This document shows, piece by piece, positions 6,317 to 10,937 of a stretch of DNA of 10,937 nt (position 1 is the stretch's first letter; every line of letters begins with the position of its first letter). The stretch is taken from NCBI GenBank assembly GCA_945876305.1, contig CAMCOB010000040.1, positions 1-10,937 of the forward strand. Reading direction: 5' to 3'. This DNA comes from Bifidobacterium breve. Lineage in GTDB: Bacteria; Actinomycetota; Thermoleophilia; Miltoncostaeales; Miltoncostaeaceae. The notes under the pieces were generated by a model, which saw nothing but the letters and a program-made list of their open reading frames with translations, had not been told where the DNA came from and searched no databases. A program made the translations under genes and the position numbers.

Positions 6317-6913
6317 CTAGCCCTTCACACGCATCATGGGCTTGCCCATCGGAAGGCCCTTGAATCCGAATCCGATGAACATCACCGAGACGAAGATATA
6401 GCCGCCGATTGTTGCAAAGGCCAGGACTGCCCAGCCGCCCGCTTTGGTGAGGTCCGCGTTCTCACCGAGCGTTCCCCAGAGAATAAGGACGAGAGCAATG
6501 TCAACCACCACCAGCAGCAGCGTATAAACCTTTGGAAGGGGCAGACTTCCGAGCGTCAGCATAAGGATGACCGCGAGCCATCCGATCAAGAAGATCCCGA
6601 CGCTGCGTGTCACGTCCTCGGCGGGAATACCAAACCATCCGTGGATGAGGCCGAGGACCAAGAGCGGGTAGCTCCACCAGAAGCCGAGGAACACCCCGAA
6701 GATCGAAGCCACCATATTCTGCCCGAGCGCGATGGCCCAGATCGTGGCGACGAGAAGACCGAGACCGGTGCCCGCGAGGATGATCGGCAGCGCACCGCCG
6801 ACGACTCCCGCCGGCAGGTATCCGGCGAGCGCGAGACCCAATGCGACAGATCCCGCGACGAACACAGGGACTCCCAACATCTGTGGGTCCCCCTTGTGAA
6901 ATGGCATTTCCAT
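6317..6913 (-). CDS. GPR1/FUN34/YaaH (AceTr) family transporter
   Basis: Encodes 198 aa from ATG 6913, chosen because GGAG (6920-6923) sits 6 nt upstream; an ATG at 6907 is a close alternative and longer frames lack a site. Six hydrophobic segments are visible, at roughly 13-32, 37-60, 66-90, 103-120, 130-147 and 160-182. The short N-terminal HKGDPQMLGVPVF motif, the central WAIALGQNMVASIFGVFLGF loop and the glycine-rich final helices fit the acetate/succinate uptake family (SatP and Ato proteins), usually about 190-210 aa. Members carry acetate or succinate with protons across the inner membrane. The substrate here is inferred from family only. It is the last gene of the leftward unit, 76 bp after the zinc-ribbon gene, and ends just before the terminator. 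Confidence 0.82.
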   Translation of the reverse strand: MEMPFHKGDPQMLGVPVFVAGSVALGLALAGYLPAGVVGGALPIILAGTGLGLLVATIWAIALGQNMVASIFGVFLGFWWSYPLLVLGLIHGWFGIPAEDVTRSVGIFLIGWLAVILMLTLGSLPLPKVYTLLLVVVDIALVLILWGTLGENADLTKAGGWAVLAFATIGGYIFVSVMFIGFGFKGLPMGKPMMRVKG

Positions 6914-6982
6914 TCGTTTCTCCGTTTCGTATTGTGTAACCGGGTGATGCGGGCGAGCGAGCCCACTCCGCGATGGATCGCC

Positions 6983-6999
6983 CCCGCCTCTACGGCGGG
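6983..6999 (-). other. Short GC hairpin over the fmdB stop codon
   Basis: CCCGCC and GGCGGG are 6-bp arms around a 5-nt loop that includes the TAG stop (6990-6992). There is no T-run. It might stall or attenuate transcription between the zinc-ribbon gene and the transporter, or mark a processing point. Confidence 0.3.
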
Positions 7000-7247
7000 A
7001 TGATCTCGCCCGATGGGGCGCGCCGCGCGTGCGAGCAGCCCGCGGAACAGGTGTGCTGCGCGAAACCGGTGACCGATGGGTCGGTGGCATCGCGGGCAGA
7101 CCGCGAGGTGATGAACCCCGTGAGCCTCTGGACGGCTCCCGCACTGCCACAGCCTGCGCACACCATGTCCTCGTCGCGCAAGAATCGCTGGCGGAACACT
7201 TCGAAATTGAGCCCGCAGGCCGGGCAGTTTAGGTCGTAGCTGGGCAT
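6990..7247 (-). CDS. FmdB-like zinc-ribbon protein
   Basis: Encodes 85 aa. The N-terminus MPSYDLNCPACGLNFEV with a second CAGC gives a C8-x2-C11 ... C30-x2-C33 zinc ribbon, followed by VQRLTG, the usual arrangement of FmdB-family proteins. A C-terminal CSAGC (Cys67, Cys71) resembles the Cys/Gly-rich tails of some members. The family is named from a putative regulator of formamidase in methylotrophs, but biochemical roles are poorly known. Its ATG overlaps the TGA of the alcohol dehydrogenase gene by one base (TGATG), which implies translational coupling and a shared job, perhaps metal delivery or regulation; that is inference. Confidence 0.85.
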   Translation of the reverse strand: MPSYDLNCPACGLNFEVFRQRFLRDEDMVCAGCGSAGAVQRLTGFITSRSARDATDPSVTGFAQHTCSAGCSHARRAPSGEIIPP

Positions 7248-8323
7248 CAGCCGGTAGTGATCGCCACTTTGAGTACCCCGTCCTCCTGGTTGGAGAAGAG
7301 GGGATACGCCTCCTCGATCTCATCGAGGTCAAAGCGGTGCGTCACCAACTGCGCCAGGTCGAGCCGGCCGGACTCCACCATCGACATCAGTGCCCGCATG
7401 CGCTCCTTACCGCCGGGGCACAGCGTGCTGCGGATGTCGATGTCGCCGATTCCGTAGATGAAGCTCTCAACTGGCACCGTGACCTTGTCGCCATACACTC
7501 CGAGCGACGACACCACGCCCGCAGGACGCACGGACTTCATGCAGTTCTCGAAGGTCTCCTGCATACCGAGCGCCTCGATGGCGACGTCCGCACCGCGGCC
7601 ATCGGTGAGTGCCTTCACCTTGGCCACCGGGTCCTCCTGCGTGTAGTCAATGACGACGTCCGCGCCCATCTTCTTGGCCATCTCAAGCCGCACGGGGTTG
7701 GAGTCGACGCCGATGACAAGGCTCGCCCCCATGAGGCGCGCGCCTGCGGTGGCCGAGAGCCCGATGGGTCCCTGCGCGTACACCACGACCGAATCGCCGA
7801 TGCGCACGTTGGCCGTCTCAGCGGCGGAGATACCCGTTGAGGCGATGTCGGTGACGAACATGACCTGCTCATCGGTGAGCCCGTCGGGGATCTTGGCCAG
7901 GTTCGCCTGTGCGTAGGGAACCCTGAAGTAGTCGGCCTGAACGCCATCGGCGCTGTTACCGAGGCGCCAGCCGCCGATAAGGCCCCACTCGTCGTCGTAG
8001 CCAGCGCACTGCGAGAAGTCACCGTGCTGGCAGAAATAGCAGGCACCGCACGGTGTGATGGCGCCCACAACCACGCGGTCGCCAACGTTGTATCCGCGAA
8101 CGGCCTCGCCGATCTGATCGACGATGCCCACCGGCTCGTGGCCCACGATGCGGCCATTGGCAACGGGGTACTCCTCGCGCCAGATGTGGCTATCGGTGCC
8201 ACAGATGGTGGTGGTGGTCACCCGCACGATTGCGTCGGTGGGACCGCATTTCGGCTTGGCCACCTCTTCAATGTGGATGTCCTTCTTGCCACGGAAGACC
8301 GCTGCCCTCATTGTGTCCGCCAT
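7247..8323 (-). CDS. Zinc-dependent alcohol dehydrogenase (MDR superfamily)
   Basis: Encodes 358 aa from ATG 8323, fixed by AAGGAG 6 nt upstream (8330-8335). Catalytic zinc ligands are visible as in the isopropanol/secondary-alcohol dehydrogenase group: Cys41 (ICGTDSH), His62 and Glu63 (GHEPVG), and Asp159 (VTDIASTG). The structural zinc loop is complete (Cys92, 95, 98, 106). The Rossmann motif reads AQGPIG at 183-188, with Ala in place of the first Gly. Asp207 at the end of the second strand (IGVDSN) suggests NAD+ rather than NADP+, unlike the NADP-specific thermophilic enzymes, which have GSR there. It would interconvert a short-chain or secondary alcohol with its aldehyde or ketone in the cytosol. 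It leads the leftward unit with fmdB and the transporter. Substrate is not decidable from sequence. Confidence 0.92.
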   Translation of the reverse strand: MADTMRAAVFRGKKDIHIEEVAKPKCGPTDAIVRVTTTTICGTDSHIWREEYPVANGRIVGHEPVGIVDQIGEAVRGYNVGDRVVVGAITPCGACYFCQHGDFSQCAGYDDEWGLIGGWRLGNSADGVQADYFRVPYAQANLAKIPDGLTDEQVMFVTDIASTGISAAETANVRIGDSVVVYAQGPIGLSATAGARLMGASLVIGVDSNPVRLEMAKKMGADVVIDYTQEDPVAKVKALTDGRGADVAIEALGMQETFENCMKSVRPAGVVSSLGVYGDKVTVPVESFIYGIGDIDIRSTLCPGGKERMRALMSMVESGRLDLAQLVTHRFDLDEIEEAYPLFSNQEDGVLKVAITTG

Positions 8324-8329
8324 TACAGG

Positions 8330-8335
8330 CTCCTT
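8330..8335 (-). promoter_or_regulatory. Consensus Shine-Dalgarno for adh
   Basis: AAGGAG lies 6 nt before ATG 8323 within an A-rich leader (six A residues precede the GG). It decides the start codon and contrasts with the leaderless-type starts of genes outside the insert. Confidence 0.85.
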
Positions 8336-8362
8336 TTTTGGGTGACCAGCCGTGCCCGGGAG

Positions 8363-8376
8363 ATGACTAATGTCAT
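8363..8376. promoter_or_regulatory. ATGAC-taat-GTCAT dyad, candidate operator in adh leader
   Basis: Perfect 5-bp arms with a 4-bp centre lie about 10-23 nt downstream of the predicted adh transcription start. Position and symmetry suit a repressor site; no matching regulator gene is in the window. Confidence 0.4.
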
Positions 8377-8391
8377 TTACGGGAACGGGAC

Positions 8392-8429
8392 AAACGTACC
8401 TTTGAGTGATTAGCCATACAAGTACGTTT
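8392..8429. promoter_or_regulatory. Paired AAACGTAC/GTACGTTT half-sites bracketing the adh promoter
   Basis: AAACGTAC (8392-8399) and GTACGTTT (8422-8429) are perfect 8-bp inverted half-sites whose starts are 30 bp apart, close to three helical turns. One covers the -10 box and the other abuts the -35 box of the leftward promoter, so a bound dimer or pair of dimers would control access of RNA polymerase. Confidence 0.5.
8393..8421 (-). promoter_or_regulatory. Predicted adh promoter (TTGTAT - 17 bp - TACGTT)
   Basis: On the minus strand TTGTAT (8416-8421) and TACGTT (8393-8398) are separated by exactly 17 bp. The local sequence is AT-rich against the background. A start near 8386 would give a leader of about 60 nt ending in the Shine-Dalgarno of adh. 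Confidence 0.5.
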
Positions 8430-8590
8430 TGTTACAAATGGTGCTTTTTGCGGCTTTCCTCTCATCCTCTGAGGTTCTGAGGCACCGTGGCTGAGGATCT
8501 CTGGAGCGCTGGGGGGACGATCTCCCACATGCTGAGCATCGTGGACCATGTCTGAGGTGACGGAGGCGATGTGGATCGCGAGTGCCTAGC

Positions 8591-8600
8591 TGTGGCTCGC
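8591..8600 (+). repeat. Likely IS terminal sequence (TGTGGCTCGC), right edge
   Basis: This is identical to 5386-5395 and in the same orientation, followed 6 nt later by the second gpx-tail copy. Bases 8592-8598 (GTGGCTC) also form an inverted repeat with GAGCCAC at 8610-8616 inside the gpx fragment, across the junction. The stretch 8430-8590 to its left shows no gene I can support. Confidence 0.45.
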
Positions 8601-8606
8601 TAGATT

Positions 8607-8751
8607 GTGGAGCCACCAGCCCGACTGGAACTTCAACAAGTACCTCATTGACCGCAAGGGGCGCGTCGCCATGCGCTTCACCTCGTCAGTGGAGCCGGAC
8701 GCGCCCGAGGTGACCCGGGCAATCAGCGCCCTACTGGCCGAGAAGGCCTGA
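8607..8751 (+). pseudogene. Truncated gpx 3' fragment (second copy)
   Basis: It carries the last 47 codons of the peroxidase gene (from WSHQPDWNFNKYL to the TGA) with no catalytic cysteine and no plausible start. The substitutions relative to the intact gene give one Val-to-Ile, one Asn-to-Ser and two silent changes. It cannot encode a working peroxidase. Confidence 0.9.
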
Positions 8752-8791
8752 GCGACGCCCAGGAGGCGCGCCCTGGCCCTCCCGGAGACGA
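8607..8791 (+). repeat. gpx-tail direct repeat, copy 2 (185 bp)
   Basis: Matches 5194-5377 in direct orientation, with one extra base in the C-run of the spacer. It ends 3 bp before the subtilase stop codon, which suggests that this copy preserves the ancestral gpx-subtilase junction. Confidence 0.95.
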
Positions 8792-8794
8792 TCC

Positions 8795-10937
8795 TCAGCG
8801 GCGTACCAGCGTGGTCGTCTGCCGCACCGATGCCAGCGTTGCCGAACCTGTCTGCGAGCTGGCGATCACCATGGTGCGCACACGGCCGTAGCGCCCAAGC
8901 AGGTTGCGCGCCACCCGGGTAAGCGGCATAGACACCCTTCCCTGCCAGGTGCCCGGCAGGGTGGCGCGCTGGGTGCCGAGTGGGATCCAGCGCACCCGGG
9001 TGCTGCCTGCGGTGGCCACCCGCATTCGCAGGGCCACCGTCACCGCGCACGTCGCGGTGCTGGGCTGGGCGCAGGTCACCGGTACGGAGGCACGGGTAGC
9101 GCCAGGGCGGATTGCGATGGTGGATCCAACGCGAAGCGTGAGCGCCGTCGTGATGGGTGCAGCCGGTGCTGCCGGTGCCGCCGGTGCCGCCGGTGCCGCC
9201 GGTGCTGCCGGTGCCGGTACCGATGCGAGCGCGGCATTCACGTCAACCCGGCCCCCGGTCACCACCTTGCCCACGAGCGACGGCGTGGGCACCGCGGTGG
9301 ACATCAGGGCCTGCTTCAGTTCGACCGCAGTGAGGTCGGGGTTCTTCGCCAGCAGCAGGGCGGCGGCGCCTGCGACATGCGGTGATGCCATCGATGTGCC
9401 GCTCTGGAACCCGTAGCTTCCGCCCGTCGCCTGATCGACGATGCAGCGGACAACCGGATTCATGATGGCCGCAAAGAGGGGGGCGGCACCCTTCGCGCTC
9501 TGCACCACGAAATTGAGTTCCACTCCGGTCTGCCCGTCGATCGCCGAAAGATCCACATTCCAGTCAGTGAATGAACCACTGGTGTCGCCATTGATTACGC
9601 TCGCGGGGAAAACGCCGCCAGTCGGATCGCTCGCGGTCGTGTAGCCCAGCGCCAGCGCCTGGCTCGCGGTATTGAGACCGATTGCGATAGAGGCACTCAT
9701 CCGGCACGACCGGCCGACAGGGGTGAAGCTCCCCGGCGCCTCAATCGACCAGTTCTCGAGTCCCGCCCCTGCGCCGGGCGTCTGGTTGAGCTCCACGTAG
9801 TTCTCACCGCCACCAAGCGTTTCGAAGGTCCACTTCGCTGAGGGCGTCTGGGTCCAGCCAACAGGCCGTGGGGGCGTTGCTCCATCGGAGGTCACCGACG
9901 GCGCGAATGCGGTGGCGAAGTTCGGCACCGTGCTCTGGATGTCGACGCCCGGTGCGGCGACGTCAACAGACGTCGCCCCGAAATTGGAGAAGCTCGCCAG
10001 CCCCCCGCTTGCATTGAGGGCAGCCACGCACAGCACGTTGGGCAGCGGGACGTTGCAAGGGGTCTGGGGAATCACATCGTTGTTGGTGCCGGCGTTCCCG
10101 GCCGCAATGACGTAGAGGGTGTTCGGATTCGCACTAATGGCATCGGTGTCCGGCTGCAGGTCCCCGGGCCCGCCGAGGCTGGCGTTCACCACGCGTGCCC
10201 TCAGGCCGGCGTACGCCAGTCCCTCGGTAACAAACTCACACGAACCCGCGAAGTTGCACGAACGCACGGTTGTCATACCCGCGGTCCAGTTCACGCCCGT
10301 CACGCCCAGGCTGTTGTTGCCGACCGCACCGATGGTGCCGGCGACGTGCGTACCGTGGGAGTTCTGGTCCGCGACGGCGAGCGGATCAACCGCGCCCTGG
10401 ACATCGGGAACGAAGTTGCGGTCATTCGCGATGCGGAGGTTGGCTGCGAGGTCGGGGTGCTCAAGCACGACCCCCGTGTCGACCACCGCCACGGAGACAT
10501 TCGCCGACCCCCGGGTGGTGGCCCAGGCACCCATGGTCCCGAGATCGAACCCGGCAACACCACTGAATGGCGTGGATGCCTGCACCTGCTGGCCGGTATT
10601 GCTGAGACCCCACAGGTTGGGAAAGAGCGGATCGTTGGGCGTGGTGTCAAGCGTCGCCGGCACGGCGGGGACCGCCCATCGCACGTCTGCGCGCGCGTCG
10701 AGCCTGCGGGCCACGGCCTCTGGGCGTGCGCCCTCATCCACCCGAACCCGCCATACGCCCGGGAGCCCCTCCACCGCGCGCGCGCCCTGCGGCTGGGCAC
10801 CCGCTGCGTCGAGGGCCTCCGACCGGACGTCGGCCTGCACCCGCGCCGTGGTGCCCGCACGGAACTTCACCAGCACGTCGCGCACCACGGGCCGCATGCC
10901 CGTGGGGGTGGCCACCTGCTCCACCGGACCGATCGAC
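8795..10937 (-). CDS. Secreted subtilisin-like serine protease (S8), N-terminus outside window
   Basis: The frame stays open to the right edge. Numbering from an in-frame GTG at 10924 gives 709 aa, but the signal peptide is expected further upstream, so the gene is partial. Residues about 12-90 resemble the propeptide of fervidolysin-like subtilases (VLVKFRAGTT ... VRWAVP), followed by NDPLFPNLWGLSNTGQ, which opens the catalytic domain. The triad is Asp149 (AVVDTGV), His190 (SHGTHVAGT) and Ser511 (SGTSMASPHVAG), with oxyanion Asn277 (AAGNAG). About 165 residues (roughly 337-502) are inserted just before the serine motif. An Ala/Pro linker (570-590) leads to a strand-rich C-terminal domain of about 115 residues. 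It is probably an extracellular or surface protease. The stop lies next to the gpx-tail copy, and genes on the two strands converge here. Confidence 0.93.
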   Translation of the reverse strand, partial: SIGPVEQVATPTGMRPVVRDVLVKFRAGTTARVQADVRSEALDAAGAQPQGARAVEGLPGVWRVRVDEGARPEAVARRLDARADVRWAVPAVPATLDTTPNDPLFPNLWGLSNTGQQVQASTPFSGVAGFDLGTMGAWATTRGSANVSVAVVDTGVVLEHPDLAANLRIANDRNFVPDVQGAVDPLAVADQNSHGTHVAGTIGAVGNNSLGVTGVNWTAGMTTVRSCNFAGSCEFVTEGLAYAGLRARVVNASLGGPGDLQPDTDAISANPNTLYVIAAGNAGTNNDVIPQTPCNVPLPNVLCVAALNASGGLASFSNFGATSVDVAAPGVDIQSTVPNFATAFAPSVTSDGATPPRPVGWTQTPSAKWTFETLGGGENYVELNQTPGAGAGLENWSIEAPGSFTPVGRSCRMSASIAIGLNTASQALALGYTTASDPTGGVFPASVINGDTSGSFTDWNVDLSAIDGQTGVELNFVVQSAKGAAPLFAAIMNPVVRCIVDQATGGSYGFQSGTSMASPHVAGAAALLLAKNPDLTAVELKQALMSTAVPTPSLVGKVVTGGRVDVNAALASVPAPAAPAAPAAPAAPAAPAAPITTALTLRVGSTIAIRPGATRASVPVTCAQPSTATCAVTVALRMRVATAGSTRVRWIPLGTQRATLPGTWQGRVSMPLTRVARNLLGRYGRVRTMVIASSQTGSATLASVRQTTTLVRR
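9162..9215. repeat. Six tandem 9-bp units encoding the protease Ala/Pro linker
   Basis: Six units of GCCGGTGCC or GCCGGTGCT follow head to tail. Read on the minus strand they encode repeated Ala-Pro-Ala. The number of units may vary between strains through slippage without breaking the frame. Confidence 0.9.

Noticed and set aside
6941..6966. GCGAGCCCAC near 6950-6962 as the missing inverted IS end
   Set aside because: It matches the expected end only loosely and lies between two intact genes of the adh unit, so it is probably chance.
8586..9050. 154-codon minus-strand frame over the subtilase 3' end and gpx fragment
   Set aside because: It joins out-of-frame subtilase sequence to antisense gpx. 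There is no independent coding evidence.
9162..9215. Tandem 9-bp units as a CRISPR or regulatory repeat
   Set aside because: The units are contiguous without spacers and encode an in-frame Ala/Pro linker of the protease.

Overview
The window is GC-rich DNA with compact, mostly G/C-ending codons. The gene set (two NAD(P)-dependent aldehyde dehydrogenases, a Sua5-type tRNA-modification enzyme, a secreted glutathione peroxidase, a GPR1/FUN34/YaaH transporter, an FmdB zinc ribbon, a secreted subtilase) and the start-codon context point to a high-GC Actinomycetota. Four genes carry a TANNNT box 6-9 nt before the start codon and no Shine-Dalgarno, as expected for leaderless transcripts, which are common in that phylum. 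A Thermoleophilia-like lineage is possible but cannot be proved from this sequence.

Layout. 1-367 (-): 5' part of an unrecognised gene running off the edge. 360-1670 (+): divergent member of the aldehyde dehydrogenase superfamily. 1676-3064 (-): canonical succinate-semialdehyde-type aldehyde dehydrogenase, cotranscribed behind a small unknown gene (3070-3477, -). 3478-3698: divergent control region with two dyads. 3699-4697 (+): Sua5. 4748-5338 (+): exported glutathione peroxidase. 5378-8606: a roughly 3.2-kb inserted segment. 8607-8791: a second copy of the last 47 codons of the peroxidase gene. 8795 to the right edge (-): a large secreted subtilisin-like protease, cut at its 5' end.

The inserted segment is the most informative part. 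It is bracketed by 184/185-bp near-identical direct repeats made of the peroxidase 3' end plus its downstream spacer. A 10-bp sequence that looks like an IS terminus lies just inside both edges. Within it are a truncated IS481-type transposase, a stretch of degraded coding sequence, a strong 16-bp-stem terminator, and a leftward three-gene unit. That unit is a zinc alcohol dehydrogenase, an FmdB-like zinc ribbon overlapping it by one base, and an acetate/succinate-type transporter. Two of its genes have clear Shine-Dalgarno sites, unlike the flanking genes. I infer that gpx and the subtilase gene were once convergent neighbours and that this cargo was placed between them with duplication of the gpx tail.

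Metabolically, the alcohol dehydrogenase with the monocarboxylate transporter, and the two aldehyde dehydrogenases outside the insert, fit oxidation of short-chain alcohols and aldehydes to acids. No substrate can be fixed from sequence alone. No CRISPR array, tRNA or rRNA was seen, and no clear new defence or biosynthetic system.
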